NCBI GenBank assembly: GCA_002317135.1 | Contig: DCIX01000021.1 | Span: 62,001-126,000, forward strand | Origin: Bacteroidales bacterium UBA1715 | GTDB lineage: Bacteria > Bacteroidota > Bacteroidia > Bacteroidales > UBA1715 | Direction: 5' to 3' | DNA: 64,000 bases | In this document: in pieces, positions 44,006 through 52,951 of the stretch | Position numbering within the stretch: the first letter of the stretch is position 1 | Layout of the letters: the number at the start of each line of letters is the position of its first letter | The notes under the pieces: generated by a model | The model's input: only the letters and a program-made list of their open reading frames with translations | Told to the model about the DNA's origin: nothing | The model's database searches: none | Program-made: the position numbers and the translations under genes

Positions 44006-44029
44006 TTTCATTACATTTGCGTAATGAAA
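44006..44029. promoter_or_regulatory. Palindrome with embedded -7 box at the DUF1573 start codon
   Basis: TTTCATTAC at 44006-44014 pairs with GTAATGAAA at 44021-44029 around six bases. TACATTTG (TAnnTTTG) occupies 44012-44019, and the ATG of the DUF1573 gene at 44024 lies inside the right arm. It may be an operator or an RNA hairpin. A transcript from this box would be leaderless or nearly so. Confidence 0.45.
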
Positions 44030-44527
44030 CGCTTGTTTTCCATATTGTTAGTCTTTGTTGTGGTGTTTTGCTCATGTTCAAGGGCGAAATATCTACAAAA
44101 ACATGCAACGAAAGCACATATTGAATTTAATACTGGTGTGCATGATTTTGGTAAAATAATATTTGGAGAACCTGCCAGTTTTGACTTTGTTTTTACCAAT
44201 ACTGGAGCGGATACATTGCAGATAAACGAGGTACAAAGCACTTGCGGTTGTACAATTCCTAAATGGTCAAAAGAACCTGTCGCTCCTGGTGAAAAAGGAT
44301 TGATTACTGTTTCGTACGATACAAGGCGAAGTGGCGAATTTGAAAAGGGAATAACGGTATTCTCAAATGCTGATAATAGTGCTTTGTTATTGGTAATTAA
44401 AGGATTAGTTACTCCTAATCCACATAAAGAAATTTTAGGAAGAAAAAGAATTACAAATAATATAGATTCAGTGTCTGTTGAGGATAATGATTTAAATCAA
44501 ATAGATTCTGCAGACGAAAAAAATTAA
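44024..44527 (+). CDS. DUF1573 lipoprotein
   Basis: A 167-residue protein with a lipoprotein signal peptide (MKRLFSILLVFVVVFCSCS). The DUF1573 domain is clear: HDFGKIIFGEPASFDFVFTN, then VQSTCGCTIPKW and PGEKGLITVSYDT. The CGC motif is typical. Family members are small Ig-like envelope proteins without known enzymatic activity, found often in Bacteroidota. A tail of about 30 acidic residues follows the domain. It lies 27 bases after rsmA and 6 bases before the aminotransferase, so it may lead a second transcript. Confidence 0.9.
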   Translation: MKRLFSILLVFVVVFCSCSRAKYLQKHATKAHIEFNTGVHDFGKIIFGEPASFDFVFTNTGADTLQINEVQSTCGCTIPKWSKEPVAPGEKGLITVSYDTRRSGEFEKGITVFSNADNSALLLVIKGLVTPNPHKEILGRKRITNNIDSVSVEDNDLNQIDSADEKN

Positions 44528-44533
44528 GACGAA

Positions 44534-45739
44534 ATGCCAAGTATATCGGAAAGAGGTTTGTTAATGCCGGCGTCTCCAATTCGACGATTGGTTCCATACG
44601 CTGATGAAGCGAAACGCCGTGGGGTGGAAGTACTTCATTTAAATATTGGTCAGCCTGATTTGGTAACTCCAGATTTGGCCGAAAAAGCAATGCATAATTA
44701 TACGGGAAAATACATTCCGTATTCTCATTCTGCTGGAAATCTTTCTCTCAGACAAAAACTTGCGGATTATTATAAAGGAATAGGAATAGATATCTCTTGT
44801 GATGATATTCTTATTACTACAGGTGGTTCGGAGGCTATTTGTTTTGCGTATTATAGTATTTTGAATTACGCTGACGAAGTGATTGTCCCAGAACCATATT
44901 ATGCTAATTATTATGGTTTTACAACGGAAACAGGGGCGAGAATGATTCCTGTTCGTTCTTCTATTGAAAATAATTTTGCTTTGCCTTCGATTGAAGATTT
45001 TGAGGATGCTTTAACTCCTCAAACAAAGGCTATCATGCTTTGTAATCCGAATAATCCTACTGGTCATGTGTATTCACAAAAAGAGCTTTCGCATATTCGA
45101 AATCTTGTTCGTAAATATGATTTGTTCCTTGTTTGCGATGAAGTTTACCGTGATTTCTGTTATGATAGCAAGCATTATTCTGTTATGAATTTGAAGGGTA
45201 TAGAAGAAAATACTATTTTAATTGATTCATTCTCAAAAAGATACAATGTTTGTGGTATTCGTATTGGTGCAATGATTACTCGTAATAGGGACGTAATCGC
45301 AACTTCAATGAAATTCGCTCAAGCTCGTTTGAGTCCACCTTCTATGGGACAGTTGATTGCAGAATCGTTGTTGGATACTCCACAAGAGTTTTTGAACAAG
45401 TCTGCAGAAGAATACAAAGCTCGCCGTGATTATATTATTCCTGCTTTGAATGAAATAAAAGGTGTGCATACGCCTATGCCTGATGGCGCTTTTTATTCTA
45501 TGGTTGAATTGCCTGTAGATGATGTTGATAAATTCAGTCGTTGGTTGCTTGAAGAGTTTGAATATGAGGGCGCTACGGTTATGCTTGCACCGGGTACTGG
45601 TTTTTATACAGGTAAGAAAATGGGTATTCGCCAAGCACGTATTGCTTACATTCTTGAAATGGATAAACTTAAAAAAGCGGTTGTGTGCTTGAAAAAAGCA
45701 TTGAGTGTATATCCAGGTAGAACAGTAGATCAAGATTAG
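44534..45739 (+). CDS. Class I aminotransferase
   Basis: A 401-residue PLP enzyme similar to aspartate aminotransferases. It shows LNIGQPDLVTP, CNPNNPTGHVYS, VCDEVYRDF, and the Schiff-base Lys in IDSFSKRYNVCGIRIG. The substrate is not determined. It is one of three class I aminotransferases in the window. It lies between the DUF1573 gene (6-base gap) and the lipid kinase gene (4-base gap), in a tight operon. Confidence 0.9.
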   Translation: MPSISERGLLMPASPIRRLVPYADEAKRRGVEVLHLNIGQPDLVTPDLAEKAMHNYTGKYIPYSHSAGNLSLRQKLADYYKGIGIDISCDDILITTGGSEAICFAYYSILNYADEVIVPEPYYANYYGFTTETGARMIPVRSSIENNFALPSIEDFEDALTPQTKAIMLCNPNNPTGHVYSQKELSHIRNLVRKYDLFLVCDEVYRDFCYDSKHYSVMNLKGIEENTILIDSFSKRYNVCGIRIGAMITRNRDVIATSMKFAQARLSPPSMGQLIAESLLDTPQEFLNKSAEEYKARRDYIIPALNEIKGVHTPMPDGAFYSMVELPVDDVDKFSRWLLEEFEYEGATVMLAPGTGFYTGKKMGIRQARIAYILEMDKLKKAVVCLKKALSVYPGRTVDQD

Positions 45740-45743
45740 AAAT

Positions 45744-46733
45744 ATGACGTCAGTTTTATTTATAATAAATCCACATTCTGGTAAAGTACGTAATAAAAAG
45801 ATAGAGGAGATTGCGCATGAAGAGCTTGATTCTTCTCTGTTTCAAGTAGATTTTATGTACACCCGTTATGCTGGACATGCGTTGGAATTATCTCGTATTG
45901 GCGTAGAAAAAGGCTATGATATTATTGTAGCAGTTGGTGGTGATGGAACTATTCATGAGGTTTCGCAATCGCTTATTCATTCTAAGTCTGCATTATCTGT
46001 GATTCCAATGGGATCGGGCAATGGTTTTGCTCGTTTCTTCGGTATTCCGTCTTCTGTAAGAAAAGCTATACAAGTTATAGCTAAAGGCGAAAAAAAGGTA
46101 ATAGATACAGTTTTATGTAATAATGAATATTTCGTAAATGTTGCTGGTTTTGGCTTTGATGCAAAAATTGGTGATGTGTACGACAAAAGTTGTTCGGAAG
46201 AACGTGGTGGTTTGAATTATGTCAAACTAATCGTTGAAGAATATCTAAATTATCCATTACAAAAATGTCGTTTTAAGATAGAAGGTAAGGAAGTAGAGAA
46301 GTCTTTTTTTATTGCTAGTGTGTGCAATTCGAATCAATATGGATTGAATGCTGTTATTGCCCCTGAAGCAGATATTACTGATGGAAAATTTGAATTAGTA
46401 TTGGTAAAGGAAATGCCTGTTTTTGATGTAATTCCTATTACATTTCGTTTGTTCGTTAATCAGTTTAATAATTCTCGTCATGTGGAAACGCTTCATTTAG
46501 AAGAGTTTACCATTGTGAATACAGTGCCTCGCTTACTTCATTTGGATGGAGAACCGCGAATGATGGCAAATGACATTACTTTCACAATTCAGAAACAATC
46601 GTTGAATTGTATTGTGCCAAAGCAAAAAAAGTCTATAAAGAGTATAACAAAGGATATTGATGAAGAAATTCTTGATATTGCACAGAAAGTTAAGGATAAT
46701 CACAAAAAAGTAATAGATAAATTGATGAAATAA
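45744..46733 (+). CDS. Diacylglycerol kinase-family lipid kinase (YegS/DgkB type)
   Basis: A 329-residue lipid or sphingolipid kinase. The family catalytic signature is VAVGGDGTIHEVSQSL, after an N-terminal FIINPHSGK strand, and IPMGSGNGFARFF completes the nucleotide-binding site. It would phosphorylate diacylglycerol, or ceramide/sphingosine-like lipids, which Bacteroidota make. LHLDGEPRM near 270 is the usual product-side motif. A terminator follows at once. Confidence 0.9.
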   Translation: MTSVLFIINPHSGKVRNKKIEEIAHEELDSSLFQVDFMYTRYAGHALELSRIGVEKGYDIIVAVGGDGTIHEVSQSLIHSKSALSVIPMGSGNGFARFFGIPSSVRKAIQVIAKGEKKVIDTVLCNNEYFVNVAGFGFDAKIGDVYDKSCSEERGGLNYVKLIVEEYLNYPLQKCRFKIEGKEVEKSFFIASVCNSNQYGLNAVIAPEADITDGKFELVLVKEMPVFDVIPITFRLFVNQFNNSRHVETLHLEEFTIVNTVPRLLHLDGEPRMMANDITFTIQKQSLNCIVPKQKKSIKSITKDIDEEILDIAQKVKDNHKKVIDKLMK

Positions 46734-46765
46734 AAAAAAGCGGTTCGTTTGAACCGCTTTTTTAT
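46733..46765. terminator. Bidirectional terminator, identical to the one at 49532-49564
   Basis: AAAAAAAGCGGTTC pairs with GAACCGCTTTTTT around GTTT. It lies between the convergent lipid kinase and BspA-like genes and can end both transcripts. All 33 bases recur at 49532-49564, in the same orientation. Confidence 0.9.
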
Positions 46766-46779
46766 AGTTGTTTTTTTGT

Positions 46780-49446
46780 TTATTCTGCTACTATTATTTT
46801 GTTCGTTTTATTACCAACAACAACTATATAGCTTGCATATTTCTCAACAGGGATAGAATATGATGTGTTACCTTTTGCTCTATATTGTAATTTTCCGTCA
46901 GCTGTATAAATACTAACAGGCAGATTTTCGCAGTTTTGAATAAAAATAGTCTTGTCTTTACTATAAACAATTGCATTGTTCTTCAAAGAGTTAATAGCTA
47001 GATTATTTTCCAATTCTGCAATGTTGCTGATTGCTAAGCTGAAAGGACCGCTTTCTGCTTTTGTTAGTGGATCGTTGGCGTCAACAACTTCTGGTAGGAC
47101 TATACCAACATAGTACGATAGTGTTCCTTCTACAGGTTGCAAATCAGTATAGGTCCATGATGATGCAGTTACTTTGTCTATTTCTTCCACGGTGTCAGTT
47201 GTTACTCTAAAGATAGAGTAAGTAGAAAATTCAACACCTTCGTAGCCGTCCCATGAAAGATTGACTTCGCCTCCGATACCAACATTTTTCTGTAGGTGTA
47301 TAGTTTTGTGATGGTTGCTTAATTCTGATTCAAAGCCACAAGCGTCAGTTACCGTTAGTTTATATCTATATGATTTTTGTAGGCTATTTGCTGATTCATC
47401 TACATAAATGCTTGTTTCGTTATATGAAACTGTGTCTATAGCTTCATATTGGTCTTTTATGGCAGTTTCACGATAAATTGTATAGAAGTCTAAGACATCG
47501 GAAGGCTCTTTTTTCCAAACAATTAAGTTTGCTGGAGCAGCTTCCTGGCTTACGGTTACTAAACTGATTTCTGGCTCAAGTTCCCATAACTCTTTTCTTG
47601 GTAGATATAAAGTGTCTTGTAGCAATATACCAAGTGCATCTGTAATGCTAATGCTATGTGTGCCGTATGTTATATTTTTTAGTGTTTTCTCTGTACTGCC
47701 ATCTTCCCATATAATTGAATAGGGAGGAAGGCCTCCGTGTATTTCAATTGTGATTGCCCCATCTGCTGATTCACAATTAGGAAGTTCATATGATGGTTCT
47801 ATATAGAATATTTCGGCAAAAATAGCTTCAAGAATAAGTGTGTCTTCAGTTAATGTAATAAAACGAGGGTTGTCGGTGTTTCCGTCACTCCAACCAGTAA
47901 ATAGGTAACCATCGTATGCGGTTGCTGTAATAGAAAATTCTGAACAAAAACTTCCGTCTTTTTCAATATATCCACGTTCTTCATTACAATTAGCATAAAA
48001 AACAGAATTGCGTTCAATGTAATTGGTAAATTCTTTCCAATATTCCTGTGATGTGTACGATTCTAAAGAACCGCATGGAATATATACAGGTATTTCTTTA
48101 TCAACAGAATAAAATACATCACTTGTTAGATTTATTGGGTTTTCATTTAGGAATGTGATTTCTTCTAAATATGATGCATTTTCTAAAATAGCACTACCAA
48201 TAGTTGTAACAGTCTTTGGTAGTGTAAATTCCTTTAATTGGCATTGCGAGAAGGCATTGTTGCCGATTTCTGTTACAGTTTCTGGTATATGTATTTGTTG
48301 TAAGTTTGCACAATCGGAAAATGCTTCTTTCCCAATTGTTGTTAATCCATTGGGTAATAGAATTGTTTGTAATGATGTACATGAACGGAATGCATCGGCT
48401 TCAATTTCTTTGACTGTATTAGGTAATGTTATATTAGAAAGACTTTCGCAGTATAAAAATGCTTCTTGTGGTATTATTTCTACACCTTCTGGTATATCTA
48501 TAGATTGTAGTTGTGTACAATTTGTGAATGCATTATTGCCAATTTCAGTAATGTTTTTTGATAATGAAATTGAAACAAGTTTAGTACAACCTAAAAAAGT
48601 TTCTTTGTTTATTTCGATGACTCCATCTGGAATAATAATATTAGAAATAGCTGTATATCCAAATGCTTTTTCTCCAATATCTGTGATGGAACTTGGAATA
48701 TTTATGTCTGATAAAACTGTACAATAAGCGAAACTGTTTGAACCAATTTCCAAAAGGCTTTCAGGTAAAATTACTTCCTTTAAATTACTACATAAAGAGA
48801 AAGCTTCTTTATCAATAAATTTTACTCCTTCAGGAATATTTATAGATGTAAGACTAGTACATTGATAACAAAAATATTCAGGTATTGTTTTTAATGATTT
48901 ACAATTAAGAGTAATACTTGAAAGTTTGCTACATCCCCAAAAAATAGAAGTAGCTATATTTGTTACATTTTCAGGAATTACAATAGATTTCAGTGATGAA
49001 CATTCGTTAAATGTACGTGATTCTAATCTTTGTAATCCGTCCGGTAGAGTTATAGAATTCAATCGACTACAGTCGCTGAATGCTTCGGAACCTATAGAAA
49101 TTACTGAAGATGGTATTGTTATGGTTTGTAATTTTGAACAGCCTTGAAAAGCATTACTGTTGATTTTTGTGATAGTTTCTGGAAGTGTTACACTTGTAAG
49201 TCTAGTGCATTGTAAAAATGCATTTGTCGCGATTTCTGTTACAGTATATTCTTCGTCTTCATATACTATAATTGATGGAACAACAACATCTTCAGAATAT
49301 GAATTAAAATTATAATTTCTAAATGTTACAGATGCTGTTTTGGCTTCCTCGTTGATGCTATAAAAAATATTATCTATTTCGATGTCTGTGGCAAATGCTG
49401 CAATACCAATAAACAACACGAGTGGGAGAGTAAACAATCGTTTCAT
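46780..49446 (-). CDS. BspA-like leucine-rich repeat surface protein with SprB repeat, Fn3-like domains and T9SS type A end
   Basis: An 888-residue exported protein. The start at 49446 gives MKRLFTLPLVLFIGIAAFA; the frame stays open to 49533, but an N-terminal extension would hide the signal. About 15 LRR_5 (BspA/Treponema pallidum type) repeats follow, with the pattern I-x-x-x-A-F-x-x-C-x-x-L-x-x-I/V-x-L/I-P. A repeat domain like the Listeria-Bacteroides type (GYLFTGWSDG), an SprB-like repeat (GLPPYSIIWEDGST) and Fn3-like domains come next. The last about 60 residues resemble a T9SS type A sorting domain (VSIYTADGKLQYR, YIVVVGNKTNKIIV). It is likely a cell-surface adhesin. Confidence 0.88.
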   Translation of the reverse strand: MKRLFTLPLVLFIGIAAFATDIEIDNIFYSINEEAKTASVTFRNYNFNSYSEDVVVPSIIVYEDEEYTVTEIATNAFLQCTRLTSVTLPETITKINSNAFQGCSKLQTITIPSSVISIGSEAFSDCSRLNSITLPDGLQRLESRTFNECSSLKSIVIPENVTNIATSIFWGCSKLSSITLNCKSLKTIPEYFCYQCTSLTSINIPEGVKFIDKEAFSLCSNLKEVILPESLLEIGSNSFAYCTVLSDINIPSSITDIGEKAFGYTAISNIIIPDGVIEINKETFLGCTKLVSISLSKNITEIGNNAFTNCTQLQSIDIPEGVEIIPQEAFLYCESLSNITLPNTVKEIEADAFRSCTSLQTILLPNGLTTIGKEAFSDCANLQQIHIPETVTEIGNNAFSQCQLKEFTLPKTVTTIGSAILENASYLEEITFLNENPINLTSDVFYSVDKEIPVYIPCGSLESYTSQEYWKEFTNYIERNSVFYANCNEERGYIEKDGSFCSEFSITATAYDGYLFTGWSDGNTDNPRFITLTEDTLILEAIFAEIFYIEPSYELPNCESADGAITIEIHGGLPPYSIIWEDGSTEKTLKNITYGTHSISITDALGILLQDTLYLPRKELWELEPEISLVTVSQEAAPANLIVWKKEPSDVLDFYTIYRETAIKDQYEAIDTVSYNETSIYVDESANSLQKSYRYKLTVTDACGFESELSNHHKTIHLQKNVGIGGEVNLSWDGYEGVEFSTYSIFRVTTDTVEEIDKVTASSWTYTDLQPVEGTLSYYVGIVLPEVVDANDPLTKAESGPFSLAISNIAELENNLAINSLKNNAIVYSKDKTIFIQNCENLPVSIYTADGKLQYRAKGNTSYSIPVEKYASYIVVVGNKTNKIIVAE

Positions 49447-49466
49447 AATCATTAGTTTTAATATGG

Positions 49467-49474
49467 CAAATGTA
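49467..49474 (-). promoter_or_regulatory. Putative -7 promoter box of the BspA-like gene
   Basis: The minus strand reads TACATTTG, an exact TAnnTTTG match, 20 bases before the chosen start. It lies inside the longer reading frame, which supports the start at 49446. Confidence 0.55.
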
Positions 49475-49531
49475 ACAACAAAAGAAGGTTTTGTTTTATT
49501 GTTATGCACGAAACAATGAATAGTTATAAAC

Positions 49532-49564
49532 AAAAAAAGCGGTTCGTTTGAACCGCTTTTTTAT
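49532..49564. terminator. Terminator, second copy of the 33-base palindrome
   Basis: Identical to 46733-46765. Read on the minus strand it follows the FISUMP gene (stop at 49583) and would terminate that transcript; it lies upstream of the BspA-like promoter. Confidence 0.85.
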
Positions 49565-49582
49565 TGAATAGTAGAGTAGATG

Positions 49583-50419
49583 TTATTTAGATTCTTCTAC
49601 TTTTTCTATAATTTTTGTTTCTACTAACTCTTTTAAGGTTGTGTCAACTTCTGTTTTAGTAGCACCAGAAACACCGTCAGTTTCACCTACAGGGCATGTT
49701 GGTGCAGGTTTTGCGTATGTGTTAGACCCATCGTATTTACGAACGCAACGAACGCTCAAACCTTTTGTTCTGCCGATGTGGCTCTTAGTAAGACCAACAT
49801 ATTTAGCTTTTTCGCTACCAATGTTTCTCATATAAACATACATAGCATTTGCTTCGTTGTGGTCTGTGCTTGTCCACCACAAACCAAGGTTTCCTTCTTC
49901 GTAGAAGTTACCGTTCTTTTCGCGGAAACCAGCTGCTGATGCAGAGAAGTTAGTGCTGTCCCAACCAATTGTAGTAGGAACTTGATCCCAACCTTCAGCG
50001 TTTTCTACAGAAGCGTATGTCGCTGCTAATTGCAACCATTCGTTTTCAGTAGGAACTGTCCAACCTTCTGGACAAAGTTTTTCTGTTTTTATTGCAGCGT
50101 AGTTGTAAACCATCTCTGCGTTTTCTGCATTGTTATATGATGCACAAGCAGCTTCGGTAGTGTTTGCCCATTGTTTGTTGTCAGCAACAACAGCAATGTC
50201 AGTTCCGTCGTTTAACTTTGTTGTTTTCAAGTTAGAAGCAAACCATTCGTTTTCTCCAATCTTTACTACTGTATATGTATTGCCTTCAACATCGGCAACT
50301 GTATTTACAACATCGTCAGCAGATGCTTGTGGGCAACGTGAATATGTTGCTTCTTGTTTTTCTTCACTACATGCAAAAAAGAATGCAAGGGAAGAAGCTA
50401 TTAAAATTACTTTTTTCAT
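49583..50419 (-). CDS. FISUMP-domain lipoprotein
   Basis: A 278-residue lipoprotein (lipobox FFFACS, residues about 14-19). It contains the Fibrobacter succinogenes major paralogous domain: DVEGNTYTVVKIGENEWFASNLKTTKLNDG, a C-terminal LCPEGWTVPTENEW, LWWTSTDHN and SVRCVRKYD. FISUMP proteins are surface proteins of unknown function, often in fibre-degrading or gut bacteria. The C-terminal 40 residues are charged. It follows the MFS gene by 13 bases on the minus strand and may be cotranscribed with it. Confidence 0.9.
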   Translation of the reverse strand: MKKVILIASSLAFFFACSEEKQEATYSRCPQASADDVVNTVADVEGNTYTVVKIGENEWFASNLKTTKLNDGTDIAVVADNKQWANTTEAACASYNNAENAEMVYNYAAIKTEKLCPEGWTVPTENEWLQLAATYASVENAEGWDQVPTTIGWDSTNFSASAAGFREKNGNFYEEGNLGLWWTSTDHNEANAMYVYMRNIGSEKAKYVGLTKSHIGRTKGLSVRCVRKYDGSNTYAKPAPTCPVGETDGVSGATKTEVDTTLKELVETKIIEKVEESK

Positions 50420-50432
50420 AGTTTATCAATTA

Positions 50433-51947
50433 TTATTCAGCAACTTCTGCTTTTTTAGCAGCAGATCTTCTGTGTAATTCTTCTTGAATTTCTTGAACTT
50501 TTGCTTTTGACAATGGGTATTTCAAAATCAATACAATTGTTAAAAACATTGAAACAGTTGGAATGATTGCATACATTTCACGAACTAAGTCCAATTTTTC
50601 AACAGAAATGATTGGGTTTGCTCCATCGATTCCAGCTAAGATAAGTACATAACCAGCGATGATAGATACCAATGCAATTGCTAATTTGATTAAGAAACCA
50701 GAAACGGCAGTGAACATACCTTCACGACGGCTTCCGTGTTCATATTCATCGTAGTCGCAAATATCGGCAGTGAAAGCACCAATCAAAGGCCAGCACATTG
50801 CCAATCCCATATTGATGATTACAGGTGGGAATACAGCCAAGAATGGAGCAGAAGGAGTGAATAGGAACCAGCTTGAAACATAACCGATGATTGCAATAGC
50901 AGAACCCATTATTAATAATGTACGTTTGTCAAAGAATTTTGCAATACGGTTTACTATCACTACCATAAGGATTTGTGTAGCTGGTTGAAGAATTGCAGTG
51001 TAAACACCAATGTGACCAGCTAATTCTTTGTGAGTAACAAATGATTCTTCGAATGAGAATGTAAATGGATGTCTCCAAGTCCAGTTGAATATGTTGTGCA
51101 TACCATCTGAACATACGTGGTACATTGAAATGTAACCAAGCAATGGTAACATGAAGAACAATGCTACATATACGAAGAATAAAGCACCCATTAACAAAAG
51201 GAATGGTTTCGATTTGAATGTAACAACCAACGAAGGCCAGAATGGGTCTTTCTTTTGTGATTGTGTACGTTCCATATTCTTTTCTCTACAGAAAATTGCA
51301 GGAATCACACCGAAGATGATGATAAGAACACCAACGATGATACCTAAATTTCTTGCACCGTCAACTTCGTCGCCAGCACCTTTCAAGATGTCTGTTTGGC
51401 AAAGTAGGTAAGCAGAACCAATAAGAATACCGATTACATACGAGAATACAGATTTATATGTCTGCAACTTCGTTCGTTCGGTATAGTCTTCTTCCAATTC
51501 AAGACCGAGCGCTCCGTATGGCATTTGCCAAATTGCCATTACAATGTAAAATAATGATACGATTGCAATGAAATAAATTGTTTGGAAAGAACCTTGTGTA
51601 CGAGGAGTGAACCAAATCGCAATAAAGGTTAATGCCAAAATAAATGCACCCACAAAAATCCAAGGACGACGGCGTCCCCATTTTGAACGGGTATTGTCAC
51701 TTAAATTTCCGAAGAATGTGTCGGAAAAACCTTCAATAAATTTTGACGCACTGGTAGCAATACTAATTACAAGTGGGCTGACACCCATACCAATTTGGAA
51801 AATGTTAAAACTTAATGAAGGGAATACGTTCATCGCAAGATTTTCTGCAAATCCTCCGCTGGCCCAAGCTAATTTTTCGCCTCCAGAAGACATCGATTTA
51901 GATTCTTTCTCTGAAGTACTTGGGACTTGATTTTCAGTATTATTCAT
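50433..51947 (-). CDS. GPH-type (MFS_2) sugar:cation symporter-like transporter
   Basis: A 504-residue inner-membrane transporter with about 12 helices. The MFS_2 signature is DTFFGNLSDNTRSKWGRRRPWIFVGA, and after the central loop comes YDEYEHGSRREGMFTAV, as in the GPH family (MelB, and SLC45-like proteins). GPH members import sugars or glycosides with sodium or protons. A charged N-terminus (30 residues) and C-terminal Lys/Arg-rich tail flank the core. The substrate is unknown; the linked FISUMP lipoprotein gives no direct clue. Confidence 0.88.
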   Translation of the reverse strand: MNNTENQVPSTSEKESKSMSSGGEKLAWASGGFAENLAMNVFPSLSFNIFQIGMGVSPLVISIATSASKFIEGFSDTFFGNLSDNTRSKWGRRRPWIFVGAFILALTFIAIWFTPRTQGSFQTIYFIAIVSLFYIVMAIWQMPYGALGLELEEDYTERTKLQTYKSVFSYVIGILIGSAYLLCQTDILKGAGDEVDGARNLGIIVGVLIIIFGVIPAIFCREKNMERTQSQKKDPFWPSLVVTFKSKPFLLLMGALFFVYVALFFMLPLLGYISMYHVCSDGMHNIFNWTWRHPFTFSFEESFVTHKELAGHIGVYTAILQPATQILMVVIVNRIAKFFDKRTLLIMGSAIAIIGYVSSWFLFTPSAPFLAVFPPVIINMGLAMCWPLIGAFTADICDYDEYEHGSRREGMFTAVSGFLIKLAIALVSIIAGYVLILAGIDGANPIISVEKLDLVREMYAIIPTVSMFLTIVLILKYPLSKAKVQEIQEELHRRSAAKKAEVAE

Positions 51948-51979
51948 AAATGAGAAATAAATTTATTTTTTTTATTACT

Positions 51980-51987
51980 GCAAATGT
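51980..51987 (-). promoter_or_regulatory. Putative -7 promoter box of the MFS/FISUMP operon
   Basis: The minus strand reads TACATTTG, an exact TAnnTTTG match, 32 bases before the ATG at 51947. Confidence 0.5.
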
Positions 51988-52044
51988 AAGATATTTTCTC
52001 CTAAAAATAATGTATTGTTAGGTTTTTGGTTACGATTGTTAATA

Positions 52045-52071
52045 AAAAAGCAGGCCGGAGCCTGCTTCTTT
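52045..52071 (-). terminator. Terminator of the rnr-serine acetyltransferase operon
   Basis: On the minus strand AAGCAGGC pairs with GCCTGCTT around TCCG, followed by TTTTATT. It begins at the stop codon of the serine acetyltransferase gene. Confidence 0.85.
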
Positions 52072-52951
52072 AATTCTTTTGTTGTGAATATAACACTTTT
52101 GAATTTGGTTCTACATCGTGTGTAACCCAAACGTTTGCTCCAATAATTGAGTCTTTCCCTATGGTGATTCGTCCAAGTAAAGTAGCATTTGAGTAAATTA
52201 CCACATTGTCTTCAACAATAGGATGACGTGGTATTCCTTTGATTGGATTACCATTTTCATCTAATGGAAAGTTTTTGGCTCCTAATGTTACCCCTTGATA
52301 TAATTGTACATGATTTCCAATTATACAAGTTGCTCCAATAACAACACCGGTTCCGTGGTCTATTGTAAAATATTCTCCAATTTGAGCAGCAGGGTGTATG
52401 TCTATTCCTGTTGCAGAATGTGCCATTTCTGTTATGATTCTTGGAATCAAAGGAACGTCAAGCAATAATAATTCATGTGCTGTTCTATAATGAAGCAATG
52501 TTTTTATTACTGGATAACAGAAAATTATCTCTCCATACGATTTAGCAGCTGGGTCACCATTGTAGGCGGCCTGAATGTCGAGAGATAGCATGTGTCGTAT
52601 GTATGGAAGGCGTTGAATAAATGCGACGGATGTTTTTTCTGCTTTTTTAAGTAATTCTTCGCTATTTGCTTGTCCGCCATCAAACACGAATCCACGGTGA
52701 ATTTGCTGAGTAAGCATAGAGAATAGTTTGTCTACATTTACTCCAGTATAGTATTCTATCGTTTCTGTACTAACTACATCTTTTCCGAAGTATCCAGGGA
52801 AGATAATTTCTTGTATGGTTTCAACAATTTTTGCCAATGCATTTACCGATGGCATTGGTACTGTTCCATTGGATTTGTGGAATACTAGATTATACGAATC
52901 TGGAGAAGAGAGTTCGCCGATTGTTTGAAGTATTTGCTTTTTTGTCTCCAT
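52070..52951 (-). CDS. cysE: Serine O-acetyltransferase (EpsC type)
   Basis: A 293-residue left-handed beta-helix acyltransferase. The hexapeptide region GIDIHPAAQIGEYFTIDHGTG, then VIGATCIIGNHVQLYQGVTLGAKNF, holds the catalytic His and Asp motif (IDHGTG) typical of serine acetyltransferases. The N-terminal about 140 residues are longer than in CysE of enterobacteria, matching EpsC-type proteins in Bacteroidota. It makes O-acetylserine for cysteine synthesis. Its ATG overlaps the rnr stop by one base (TAATG). Confidence 0.92.
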   Translation of the reverse strand: METKKQILQTIGELSSPDSYNLVFHKSNGTVPMPSVNALAKIVETIQEIIFPGYFGKDVVSTETIEYYTGVNVDKLFSMLTQQIHRGFVFDGGQANSEELLKKAEKTSVAFIQRLPYIRHMLSLDIQAAYNGDPAAKSYGEIIFCYPVIKTLLHYRTAHELLLLDVPLIPRIITEMAHSATGIDIHPAAQIGEYFTIDHGTGVVIGATCIIGNHVQLYQGVTLGAKNFPLDENGNPIKGIPRHPIVEDNVVIYSNATLLGRITIGKDSIIGANVWVTHDVEPNSKVLYSQQKN

